NCBI GenBank assembly: GCA_021784265.1
Contig: JAJXTA010000133.1
Coordinates: forward strand, 1 to 7,201
Source of the DNA: a bacterium
Lineage (GTDB): Bacteria; Verrucomicrobiota; Verrucomicrobiia; Limisphaerales; J093
Reading direction: 5' to 3'
Length of the DNA: 7,201 nucleotides
The position numbers and the translations under genes are program-made. Every line of letters starts with the position of its first letter. Within the stretch, counting starts at the first letter, position 1. Below the pieces are notes generated by a model. The model did not search any database, had not been told where the DNA came from, and worked only from the letters and a program-made list of their open reading frames with translations. Positions 1 through 6,965 of the stretch are shown here, one piece after another.

Positions 1-1516
1 AGCTGGCGAACTGGGCTCCCATCGCGGTGCCCTGGACATCGATCACCCCGGCCACCAACGCAGGCAAGATGAGTTTGGCGGTCGGGAGCGGGCTCTGCAC
101 CTGCAGGGCCTTCCAGGCATTGAGCCGGCCGCTGCCGATGTATTGGACCCCGGTCACCGGGTCCACCGCGTTGCGCAGGATGTCCTCGACCTCGAGGTTG
201 GTAAACTCCGGGTGCCGGGCCAGCACCAAGGCCGCCACCCCGGTGACATGCGGCGCCGACATCGAGGTGCCGCTCAGAAAACCGTAACTGTCGTTGGGGA
301 GGGTCGAGAGAATGACGTCCCCCGGCGCCGCCAGGGCCACGAACGAACCGTAGTTCGAAAATGCCGCCCGTTGGTCCTGGTTGTCAGTGGCCGCGACGGT
401 GATCGCCTCCGGGGAGGCCGCCGGGTAACTGAGCACCTCACTATTGTCGTTGCCCGCGGCGGCGATGAACAACAGCCCCGCCTGATGGGCGGCGGCGATG
501 GCCTCCTCCAGGGCTTGGCTGTTCTCGGGCTCGCCCCAACTGGCGTTGATGATCCGCGCCCCGTTGGCCACCGCGTACTGAATGGCATCGACCACGTCGG
601 CGACCGCGCCGTCCCCACTGGCATCAAATGCCTTCAACGCCATCAAGCGGACCCGCCAGCAGACCCCGGCCACCCCGCGCCAGTTGTTGCCCACCGCCCC
701 GATGATCCCGGCGACATGGGTGCCGTGATTATTGTCATCCATCGGGTCGCTGTCGTCGTTGACGAAGTCGTAGCCGTGCACGTCGTCGATATACCCGTTC
801 TGGTCGTCATCAATGCCGTTGCCCGGGATCTCAGCCAAATTGGTCCAGATGTTCGTCGCCAGATCGGGGTGGTAGTAGTCGATACCGGTATCGATCACCG
901 CCACGACCACGGCGACGCTGCCCGTGCTCACCGCCCAGGCGGCGGGCGCCTGGATGTCGGCATGCGGTTGACCGCCGTTCTGCCCGGTGTTCCAGAGGTT
1001 CCACTGCTGGTTGAACTCGAAGTCGTTGGGCATCCGCTCCGGCGGTGAGGTTTGGTCGATGTGGAGCCGGTGGTTGGGCTCGACGTAGAGCACCTCGGGC
1101 TGCCTTGCCAGGCGCGCCTTCGTCCGTCCTACCTGCCCCGGGTCAGGCACCTTGACGAGGAGCAACTGATCGAAGACGGAGCGGTTGGGCGGCCCGGCCA
1201 GCAGCCCCACCCGCGCGCCACGCCCCCCAACGTGCCGGAGCACCCGCGCTTGGTCGCCAATTCGAGCGAGCACGGCCGCTTGGCGAGCGGCCGTGACGCC
1301 GGTCCGGAAACGGACCAACAGCTCCTGAGGGACCACCTGCGGCGCGGGGCGGGTGGGTGGAGGCGGAGGGACGTTGGTCGGAATCACCAGCGAGCCCGCC
1401 CACGCCGGCGACGCGGCCTGGACCCAGCCCAGGCTCCACCCCAGCACCCACAGACACAGCCAAGCGACCGCCAAGCGGGCTTGCCGCGGGTATCCTTGCT
1501 CACCGAGCCACAACAT
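1..1516 (-). CDS. Exported subtilisin-like serine protease (peptidase family S8), C-terminus beyond window
   Basis: This is an extracellular or cell-surface endopeptidase. About 505 residues are visible and the frame stays open to position 1, so the C-terminus is missing. The ATG at 1516 follows an in-frame TAA at 1526-1528. It opens a signal peptide: a charged start, a hydrophobic core of about 18 residues (LAVAWLCLWVLGWSLGWV) and a likely cut after VQA near residue 35. A proline-rich linker follows, then a propeptide-like segment at about 50-145 (QELLVRF ... PEVLYVEPNH), expected to act as chaperone and inhibitor. The S8 domain spans about 165-455 with a complete active site: D209 in DTGID, H264 in NHGTHVAG, oxyanion N356 in AAGND and S418 in GTSMSAPH. 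From about 460 the text (LILPALVAGVIDVQGTA) resembles the start of a beta-sandwich tail seen on large bacterial subtilases. The family call is secure; substrate and anchoring are unknown. No strong Shine-Dalgarno sequence precedes the ATG. Confidence 0.95.
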   Translation of the reverse strand, partial: MLWLGEQGYPRQARLAVAWLCLWVLGWSLGWVQAASPAWAGSLVIPTNVPPPPPTRPAPQVVPQELLVRFRTGVTAARQAAVLARIGDQARVLRHVGGRGARVGLLAGPPNRSVFDQLLLVKVPDPGQVGRTKARLARQPEVLYVEPNHRLHIDQTSPPERMPNDFEFNQQWNLWNTGQNGGQPHADIQAPAAWAVSTGSVAVVVAVIDTGIDYYHPDLATNIWTNLAEIPGNGIDDDQNGYIDDVHGYDFVNDDSDPMDDNNHGTHVAGIIGAVGNNWRGVAGVCWRVRLMALKAFDASGDGAVADVVDAIQYAVANGARIINASWGEPENSQALEEAIAAAHQAGLLFIAAAGNDNSEVLSYPAASPEAITVAATDNQDQRAAFSNYGSFVALAAPGDVILSTLPNDSYGFLSGTSMSAPHVTGVAALVLARHPEFTNLEVEDILRNAVDPVTGVQYIGSGRLNAWKALQVQSPLPTAKLILPALVAGVIDVQGTAMGAQFAS

Positions 1517-1626
1517 CGACCCAAGTTAAGTCAAAGCGTCCCCAATGCAAGGCAGCCGGCCCTACCCGTGCCGCCGCGCGGGTCCACGGGCGTCGCCGTC
1601 CGCTCGCTGGGCCCACCCCGGCGGGT
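1517..1626. other. Intergenic gap between uridylyltransferase and protease genes
   Basis: These 110 bases contain no convincing gene. A stem CCCGTG/CACGGG (1565-1570 with 1585-1590) encloses the palindrome CCGCGCGG, but no T-run follows it. No convincing promoter or strong ribosome site precedes the protease ATG at 1516. Whether the protease is co-transcribed with the upstream genes therefore cannot be decided from the sequence. Confidence 0.4.
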
Positions 1627-3036
1627 TCAGCCAACCTCAACCCGCTGATCAGAATAGACCCCAGCGGGCGCCGTCCGAACCGTGAGCGTAGGATTCACAA
1701 ACTCGACCTTGCCCCGGCACACCACCCCCGCGGCGAAACGCACCGGCCCCGTCACCCGCAATGACGCACACGCGACCAGCGATGGGGCGCCGCTGTCGAA
1801 GAGCCGCTCGAAGTCGGCCAAGACCTTGTAATAGCGCGCGTCCAACTCCACGACCGGCGGCTGCCCCTGCCGCGCCGCGACCAACGCCAACCGCCCCGCC
1901 TCGGTCACCGCGTAGGCATCGGAGCGTAACGCCAGCAGATCGCCCGTGGTCTTGACCGGGGCAAATCGCGAGCGAGGCACGACGATCGCCCCAGCGCGCG
2001 GGAAACACTCGATCGCCGCCCCCATCGCCGATTCAAGCTGCAACACCTTGGGCGATTTGGGATCGCGTGGGTCCACCGTCTTGGCGTTGGTGATCAGGGG
2101 CAGCGGCAGCGCGCCGCCGTGCCGGGCCAGCTCCGCCCGCGCATGGTCCAGGCGGACCCAGAGGTTGTTCGTATTGAAGAAGCGATGCCGCCCGATATCC
2201 TGAAAGGCGCCCTCGTCCGCCTTGGGACACTGCGCCGACTCCCGCAGCACCAACCGCCCGTCGCTCGGGCGCTGGGCCAGATGACCCCCTTTCCGATCCG
2301 CCGCGGTCCGCTCGCACACTTCCATCAAAAAAGAAAGCCCGGCGGCCGCGAAATACCCCAGGACCTTCGGGTCCACCGTGGCCCCGAGGTTATCGGCGTT
2401 CGAAATGAACGCGTACCGGATTCCCCGCGCCAGCAGCCGGTCCAGCAGGCCACAGCCCAGAATCGACGGGTAGAAATCGCCGTGGCCCGGCGGGCACCAC
2501 TCCAGGTCCGGCTGCGCTGGCCAGTGCGCCGGGTGCAAGGTCTCGGCCTCCAGCTTGGGCACCATGTTCTGGAGAAAATCGACCTCACCGTCGGCGGACA
2601 GCTCCGGGTATTTCTTTAGGTACGCGACAGTTTCCTGACGCGTGACGAAGCTGTCCATGAGGTAGAAGGCGGGCTCACGGGCGCCCGCGGGGCGCAAGCC
2701 GAGGACTTGGCGGGCGATAAAGTCCAGGAAGGCGTCCTCACCCCGAACGCGGATCAGGGACTTGGTGCGATCCAAGCCCATGCTCGTGCCCAGCCCGCCG
2801 TTGAGTTTGACGACGGCCAGTTGGCGCAAGGTCTCGCGGTCTGCGGCGGGCCCGGCGGTCATAGTGGCCAGGGCCGGCAGCGTTTGGACCGGGGCGATAG
2901 TGGACTCCGGCAACATCCCCCGGTCGCCAGCAACCACCCGGCGCACCGCGCCCAGGAAGGCGGTAATGGTGGGTTGCGGCACCCCGGCGGCGCGCATCTT
3001 GTGCGCGATGAGTTCCTCGGTCGCGGCTTGGTTCAT
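1627..3036 (-). CDS. UTP--glucose-1-phosphate uridylyltransferase, eukaryote-like UDPGP family
   Basis: This cytoplasmic enzyme is predicted to make UDP-glucose and pyrophosphate from UTP and glucose-1-phosphate, feeding glycogen, exopolysaccharide or glycolipid synthesis. It has 469 residues, a normal length for the UGP2/UDPGP family, which differs from the usual bacterial GalU. Visible landmarks in order are the nucleotide-binding loop KLNGGLGTSMG (77-87), TKSLI (91-95), LMDSFVT (126-132), PPGHGDFYPS (182-191), SNADNLGATVDP (212-223), the GGH at 250-252, FNTNNLW (287-293) and NAKTVDP (317-323). SRFAPVKTTGDLL (356-368) follows. The last 50 residues look like the left-handed beta-helix tail (VTGPVRFAAGVVCRGKVEFVN). 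The eukaryotic GCKGPKS stretch is GLDRTKS here, as expected for bacterial members. A related N-acetylhexosamine pyrophosphorylase is less likely given these matches. The ATG at 3036 lacks a strong ribosome site. It sits 89 bases after the GH95 stop with its own promoter candidate. The neighbours are exported hydrolases, so a functional link to them is not obvious. Confidence 0.93.
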   Translation of the reverse strand: MNQAATEELIAHKMRAAGVPQPTITAFLGAVRRVVAGDRGMLPESTIAPVQTLPALATMTAGPAADRETLRQLAVVKLNGGLGTSMGLDRTKSLIRVRGEDAFLDFIARQVLGLRPAGAREPAFYLMDSFVTRQETVAYLKKYPELSADGEVDFLQNMVPKLEAETLHPAHWPAQPDLEWCPPGHGDFYPSILGCGLLDRLLARGIRYAFISNADNLGATVDPKVLGYFAAAGLSFLMEVCERTAADRKGGHLAQRPSDGRLVLRESAQCPKADEGAFQDIGRHRFFNTNNLWVRLDHARAELARHGGALPLPLITNAKTVDPRDPKSPKVLQLESAMGAAIECFPRAGAIVVPRSRFAPVKTTGDLLALRSDAYAVTEAGRLALVAARQGQPPVVELDARYYKVLADFERLFDSGAPSLVACASLRVTGPVRFAAGVVCRGKVEFVNPTLTVRTAPAGVYSDQRVEVG

Positions 3037-3088
3037 AGCTGGTGGTTCCCGCCGTCGGTCCCGGGATGATGGGTGAGGGCGGCGGGTT

Positions 3089-3109
3089 GGCCCGGAGTAT
3101 TCCGGCGCC
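3089..3109 (-). other. Inverted repeat / hairpin over the candidate -10 box, between GH95 and uridylyltransferase genes
   Basis: CCGGA-GTAT-TCCGG at 3092-3105 is a perfect 5-base dyad with a 4-base loop. Allowing one bulged base at 3106 extends it by three pairs, from GGC at 3089-3091 to GCC at 3107-3109, for an 8-pair stem. It overlaps the candidate -10 box. It could be an operator for the uridylyltransferase promoter or a hairpin ending GH95 transcription. No T-run follows in the minus direction, so it is not a canonical intrinsic terminator. Confidence 0.35.
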
Positions 3110-3124
3110 CGGGGCCAGCGTCAA
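3096..3124 (-). promoter_or_regulatory. Candidate sigma-70-type promoter of the uridylyltransferase gene
   Basis: Reading the minus strand, TTGACG (3124-3119, 5 of 6 to consensus) is followed by exactly 17 bases and AATACT (3101-3096, 4 of 6 to TATAAT). Transcription would begin near 3089, giving a leader of about 53 bases before the ATG at 3036. The -35 element starts 2 bases after the GH95 stop codon at 3128-3126. This is a pattern match by eye only; the phylum's promoter consensus is not well known to me. Confidence 0.45.
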
Positions 3125-3125
3125 G

Positions 3126-5525
3126 TCAAGGCGCCGGCTCCAACCGGTAGCTGGTGCCCGGGCGCGTGGCAAACTCGACCACATCGGCCGCCGGCCGCAC
3201 AACGGTGGGACCGGCCCGGCGTCGGTTGGCATAATAGACGGTCAGCGGGCGGTCGCTCCGGACGCGGCAGCGGTTCCCCTTGAGCGACTCCAGCCGCGCT
3301 TCGGTCAACCGGCCCCCGTGCCAGTTGAGCGCTACGACGAAAGCCCCCCGTGCCCGCAGGCCGGTCACGTGTCCGTCGGCCCAGGCCTTGGGACAGGCCG
3401 GCAGGAGGTCCAATTCGTCGGCCTGGCTCTGGAGGAGCATCTCGCCGAGGCCGGCGGCGCCGCCGAAATTGCCGTCGATTTGGAACGGCGGATGTAGGTC
3501 CAACAAGTTGGGGGCGGTGCTGTGGCGCAGCAGCGCCACCAGGTTCTCGTAGGCCCGCTCGCCGTCCCCCAAGCGCGCCCAGAAACTCACGATCCAGGCG
3601 CGACTCCATCCCGTCCTGCCCCCGCCAAAGGCTAAGCGCCGCTCCAGCGTCACCCGGGCCGCTTTGGCCAGCTCCGGCGTACCCCGCAGCGTGATCTGCC
3701 GGCCCGGATGCAAGGCGAACAACTGGGAGATGTGCCGGTGGCCGGGGTCGGGTTCGTCGTAGTCCTCGGCCCACTCCATGAGCTGGCCGTGCTTGCCCAC
3801 GCGCAAGGGCAACAGACGCTTTAGGGTGGCTTGGAGCTTGGCCCGAAACGCCGGGTCCAGGTGGAGGATCTCGCTGGCCTCGATGCAGTTGGTAAAGAGG
3901 TCATGGACGATCTCCGTGTCCATCGTCGGTCCCATGCAGAGCGCCCCAACCTCGCCGTTGGGCAGCCGGTAATTGTTCTCGGGCGAGATCGACGGCCCGG
4001 TCACCAGGTGCCCGTGGCCGTCTTCGACGAGGTACTCAAGAAAGAATTCCGCCGCTTCTTTCATGGTGGGATAGGCCCGCTCGGCCAAGAACGCGCGATC
4101 GCCGCTGAAGGCGTAGTGCTCCCAGAGCGATTGGCAGAGCCAAGCCCCGCCCATCGGCCAGAGGCCCGAGCGTGGGCCGTCGCCGGGGGCGGTGAACCCC
4201 CACACGTCCGTAATGTGGTGCACGACGAAGCCGTGCGCGTGGTAATGGACCTGCGCGGTGCGGCGCCCCGGCTCCCGCAACGACTCGATCAACTGGAACA
4301 GCGGCTCCGCGCACTCGGGCAGGTTGGCCACCTCCGCCGGCCAATAATTCATCTCCAGGTTGATGTTCAAATGGTAATCCGCGTTCCAGGGCGGCTTCAT
4401 CCCGTCAGCCCACAAGCCTTGGAGGTTGGCCGGCAGGTCGCCCGGGCGGGAGCTGGCGATGAGGAGGTAGCGGGCATACTGGAAATACAGGGCGAACAGT
4501 TGCGGGTCCACCCCACCCTGCCGCACCCGGGCCAGCCGCTCGTCGGTGGGGGTCTGGGCGGCCGCGGCCCCGCCCAGGTCCAGTTCCACGCGGTGGAACA
4601 GCCGTTGGTGATCGGCGATGTGGTTGGCCAGGAGAACGGGATAGGGCAATTTGCTCGCCCGCGCCACATCGGCGGCCGAAGCCTCCTCGACCTCACGCCC
4701 GCCAAAGCTGGTGGCCGCGCCCAGGATCAGCGTGACCGCGTTGGCGCCCCGGACCTCGAGCCGGCTGATCGGAGTATAGACCTGCCCGCCGTCGGCCAGG
4801 GCCGCCAGCTCGACCTGGTAGTCCAAGCCCTTGCCTTGGTCAATCTGCCCTTCCATGATCAGCCCCGTCGGGCGCTTGGCGATCACCGAGAAATCCTGTT
4901 CCCGATCCAGGGTGGCAAAGAGCGTGATGCCGGCTGGCTGATCGCACGTGAGCCGCATGACCAACACCTGGTCCGGATGACTGATGAAGATCTCGCGGGT
5001 GTAATGGGCCGCGCCCACACGGTAGGTGATCCGGACCAGGCCCTTGTCCAGATCCAGCTCCCGCCGGTACTCGGTGGCTTCCTCGTGGCCCGGGAACTCC
5101 AGCCGCAAATTGCCCAGGGATTGGTAGGGTTGCAGGCGCGACGGCCGGCCCATGAGATAACGTTCGGCCAAATCCAGTGCCGCCGCCGGCTGATTCGCGA
5201 AGAGCAAACGCCGGACCTCGGCCAGATGGGCATAGGCCTCCGGGTTGTTGGCGTCCCGCGGCCCCCCGGACCAGAGGCTGTGTTCGTTAAGCTGCAGCCG
5301 CTCCTGCTCCGGTCCGCCGAAGACCATCGCCCCCAGCCGCCCGTTTCCCAGCGGCAGGGCCTGTTGTTCCCAGTTGGTGGCCGGGTGCCGGAACCAGAGC
5401 TTGAGCGCGGCCAATGACGACGGCGGGACCACGGCGGCGGCCGGCGCCGCCCTCCCGCCGACCGCCCACAGCCCGCTGCTCAGCGCCAGGCCCCAGAGCC
5501 ACCGGCCCGTGAGAAAGCGTATCAT
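3126..5525 (-). CDS. Exported GH95 glycoside hydrolase, probable alpha-L-fucosidase
   Basis: An inverting exo-glycosidase predicted to remove terminal alpha-1,2-linked L-fucose from glycans; some GH95 members prefer alpha-L-galactose. From the ATG at 5525 it has 799 residues, typical for the family. Residues 1 to about 28 form a signal peptide (MIRFLTGRWLWGLALSSGLW, then a small-residue cut site), so it acts outside the cytoplasm. The N-terminal beta-sandwich spans about 42-285 and contains PLGNGRLGAMVFGG, LNEHSLWSGGP and QPYQSLGNLRLEF. The (alpha/alpha)6 barrel spans about 295-695, and a beta-rich C-terminal domain follows. Residues matching the characterised Bifidobacterium enzyme AfcA are present: N387 and N389 in YHLNINLEMNYW, acid E516 in SISPENN and D684 in FQIDGNFGG. 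H385 before NIN fits a fucosidase. The frame opens further to a TTG at 5561, but that adds 12 polar residues before the signal peptide and has a ribosome site only one base away, so ATG 5525 is preferred. It is divergent from the GH5 gene. Confidence 0.94.
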   Translation of the reverse strand: MIRFLTGRWLWGLALSSGLWAVGGRAAPAAAVVPPSSLAALKLWFRHPATNWEQQALPLGNGRLGAMVFGGPEQERLQLNEHSLWSGGPRDANNPEAYAHLAEVRRLLFANQPAAALDLAERYLMGRPSRLQPYQSLGNLRLEFPGHEEATEYRRELDLDKGLVRITYRVGAAHYTREIFISHPDQVLVMRLTCDQPAGITLFATLDREQDFSVIAKRPTGLIMEGQIDQGKGLDYQVELAALADGGQVYTPISRLEVRGANAVTLILGAATSFGGREVEEASAADVARASKLPYPVLLANHIADHQRLFHRVELDLGGAAAAQTPTDERLARVRQGGVDPQLFALYFQYARYLLIASSRPGDLPANLQGLWADGMKPPWNADYHLNINLEMNYWPAEVANLPECAEPLFQLIESLREPGRRTAQVHYHAHGFVVHHITDVWGFTAPGDGPRSGLWPMGGAWLCQSLWEHYAFSGDRAFLAERAYPTMKEAAEFFLEYLVEDGHGHLVTGPSISPENNYRLPNGEVGALCMGPTMDTEIVHDLFTNCIEASEILHLDPAFRAKLQATLKRLLPLRVGKHGQLMEWAEDYDEPDPGHRHISQLFALHPGRQITLRGTPELAKAARVTLERRLAFGGGRTGWSRAWIVSFWARLGDGERAYENLVALLRHSTAPNLLDLHPPFQIDGNFGGAAGLGEMLLQSQADELDLLPACPKAWADGHVTGLRARGAFVVALNWHGGRLTEARLESLKGNRCRVRSDRPLTVYYANRRRAGPTVVRPAADVVEFATRPGTSYRLEPAP

Positions 5526-5632
5526 GGCGGCCAACGTTTCCGAATCCCCGCGAGGCGTCAAGCTCCGAGCCCGTGCCGACCGGCGCGCCCCGCGGGGTTG
5601 ACAATCCCGCCACCCTCCCGGAGAGTACCTTG
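5526..5632. promoter_or_regulatory. Divergent intergenic region between GH95 and GH5 genes
   Basis: These 107 bases must hold the start signals for both glycosidase genes, unless transcription enters from elsewhere. Visible elements are a perfect 10-base palindrome CCCCGCGGGG (5588-5597), directly followed by a perfect TTGACA (5598-5603) on the plus strand. A TTGACG lies on the minus strand (5561-5556). Neither hexamer has a good -10 partner at normal spacing, so no promoter is assigned with confidence. No coding frame here looks real. Confidence 0.4.
5620..5625 (+). promoter_or_regulatory. Ribosome binding site of the GH5 gene
   Basis: GGAGAG lies 7 bases before the ATG at 5633. It is the clearest Shine-Dalgarno sequence in the window and it decides the start of the GH5 gene against the upstream GTG at 5573. 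Confidence 0.75.
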
Positions 5633-6943
5633 ATGAAATGCGGCTGGCTGCTGCGGGTAGTCCTCGTGCTGAGTCTCGCCGGCGCCCGGGCGTCCGCCCA
5701 GGGCGTGTCCCCGGCTCGTCAGGCGGCGCTCAGTTTTATGAGGGGGGTTAACTTCAGCAATTACCTCGAAGGCCCGCCCGGGACATGGCCCAACATTAAC
5801 TACGCCTCCCTGGACTTCGTCCTCGCCCGCGCCGAGGGCTTTGACCATGTCCGCCTGCCGGTGGCGTGGCACCTGCGCGCGGGCGCCGCCACCAACGGCT
5901 ACCCGATCGCCTCCGGCCTGTTTACCCAGGTCGATTACATGGTCAACAACGCCCTTGGCCACGGGCTGGGCCTCCTCTTGGACTGGCACAGCTTCGACGC
6001 CCTGAGCACCAACCTGACCGCCAACACCAACGAGCTCTTTGCCGTTTGGGCCCAAGTGGCCGCCCACTACGCCACAGCCCCCCCGTCGGTCGCCTTTGAG
6101 TTGCTGAACGAACCGCACGGCCAGGCCACGACCACCGCGCTGAATCCGATCTACGCCGCGCTGATCCGCCAAATCCGGCTCACGAATCCCACCCGCACCA
6201 TTTTCCTCCAGCCGGGTGATTTTGGGGGCATCGCTGAGTTGGCCAATCTCCAACTCCCCACGACGGAGAGCAACGTGATCGTCGCCGTGCATAACTACGA
6301 TCCGATCTACTTCGCGTTGCAGGGGGCAACCTGGGCGGGGCCGGACTACGCCACCACGAATATCGTTTTTCCCGGACCCCCATCCACCCCGCTGGTCGCG
6401 GCCGCGGGCGTCAGCAGCGCGGTGAAGACCTGGATCAGCCAGTACAACACCTTCCCCGCCGTCATCAACCCGAGCAGCGCCTACGCTTTCACCGGGGCGT
6501 TCCACACCGCCGCCAACTGGGCCGCGCACAACAATCGCCCGGTGTACGTGGGCGAATTCGGCGCCATCGACCTCGCCGACCCTCAATCCCGGGTCAGTTA
6601 TTATACCGCCAAGCGCCAGCTCCTGGATACGCTGGGCGTCGGCTGGGCGATTTGGGATTGGAAATCCGGCTTCCATTACGAGACCAATGGCCATCCCGAC
6701 CCGCCAGGGATGCACGACGCGCTCTTTCCGCCTTTGGCCCTGCAAACCCCGGCTGCCGGCGTAATTACCTGCACGGCGGCGGCGGGGAAGACGCTGGTGA
6801 TTCAGCGGGCGTTGGGCGGAGCGGCCCCGGTGCGGTGGCAATCGGTCGCCACCCAAACCCTGGCCAGCCCGAACCTCGTGTTCGCCGACCCGCAAACCAA
6901 CGCGCTGGGCAACGCCTTTTATCGTCTCCTCTGGCAGCATTAA
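5633..6943 (+). CDS. Exported GH5 endoglucanase-like hydrolase with C-terminal FYRL module
   Basis: A retaining (beta/alpha)8-barrel glycosidase likely to cut beta-1,4-glucan or a related backbone outside the cell; the exact substrate cannot be read from sequence. It has 436 residues from the ATG at 5633. Residues 1 to about 23 form a signal peptide (MKCGWLLRVVLVLSLAGARASAQ). The GH5 domain spans about 30-365: MRGVNFSNYLEG near the start, R74 in DHVRLPV, H119 in LLDWHS, acid/base E160 in ELLNEPHG, H220 and Y222 in AVHNYDP, nucleophile E308 in VYVGEFGA and W341 in WAIWDWKSGF. All catalytic residues are intact. Residues about 373-436 form a separate module ending in ...VRWQS...FADPQTN...FYRLLWQH. 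The start was chosen because GGAGAG at 5620-5625 lies 7 bases upstream and the signal peptide begins there; the longer frame from a GTG at 5573 adds 20 uncharacteristic residues. The gene is divergent from GH95 and convergent with the response regulator. Confidence 0.93.
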   Translation: MKCGWLLRVVLVLSLAGARASAQGVSPARQAALSFMRGVNFSNYLEGPPGTWPNINYASLDFVLARAEGFDHVRLPVAWHLRAGAATNGYPIASGLFTQVDYMVNNALGHGLGLLLDWHSFDALSTNLTANTNELFAVWAQVAAHYATAPPSVAFELLNEPHGQATTTALNPIYAALIRQIRLTNPTRTIFLQPGDFGGIAELANLQLPTTESNVIVAVHNYDPIYFALQGATWAGPDYATTNIVFPGPPSTPLVAAAGVSSAVKTWISQYNTFPAVINPSSAYAFTGAFHTAANWAAHNNRPVYVGEFGAIDLADPQSRVSYYTAKRQLLDTLGVGWAIWDWKSGFHYETNGHPDPPGMHDALFPPLALQTPAAGVITCTAAAGKTLVIQRALGGAAPVRWQSVATQTLASPNLVFADPQTNALGNAFYRLLWQH

Positions 6944-6965
6944 CCCCCGCGCCCACCCGCCAGCC

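Noticed and set aside
1523..1550. TTGCAT ... TAACTT as a promoter for the protease
   Set aside because: Each hexamer matches consensus at only about 3 of 6 positions, and the -10 would lie about 7 bases from the ATG.
1565..1590. Hairpin CCCGTG/CACGGG as a terminator after the uridylyltransferase gene
   Set aside because: The 14-base loop is long, no T-run follows in the direction of transcription, and short inverted repeats are common in this G+C-rich DNA.
143..1648. Plus-strand open frames of 301 and 198 codons opposite the protease
   Set aside because: The minus strand encodes a continuous S8 protease with all four active-site motifs in this interval; the plus frames are low-information shadows.
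3831..5417. A 528-codon open frame on the plus strand, antisense to the GH95 gene
   Set aside because: It has no recognisable domain and lies wholly opposite a gene with intact catalytic motifs. High third-position G+C suppresses stops in the antisense frame, which explains its length.
5526..5561. Longer GH95 start at the TTG at 5561
   Set aside because: It adds 12 polar residues before an evident signal peptide, uses a rare start codon and has no properly spaced ribosome site. ATG 5525 fits better.
5598..5626. TTGACA (5598-5603) as the -35 of a GH5 promoter
   Set aside because: At 17-base spacing the -10 would be GAGAGT (3 of 6). The transcript would then start at about the ATG, leaving out the good ribosome site at 5620-5625, so the two readings conflict.
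5573..5632. Longer GH5 start at the GTG at 5573
   Set aside because: It would place 20 non-signal residues before the signal peptide, while GGAGAG at 5620-5625 is correctly spaced for the ATG at 5633.
6944..6965. Bidirectional terminator between the convergent GH5 and response regulator genes
   Set aside because: The 22 bases are C-rich with no inverted repeat and no T- or A-run.
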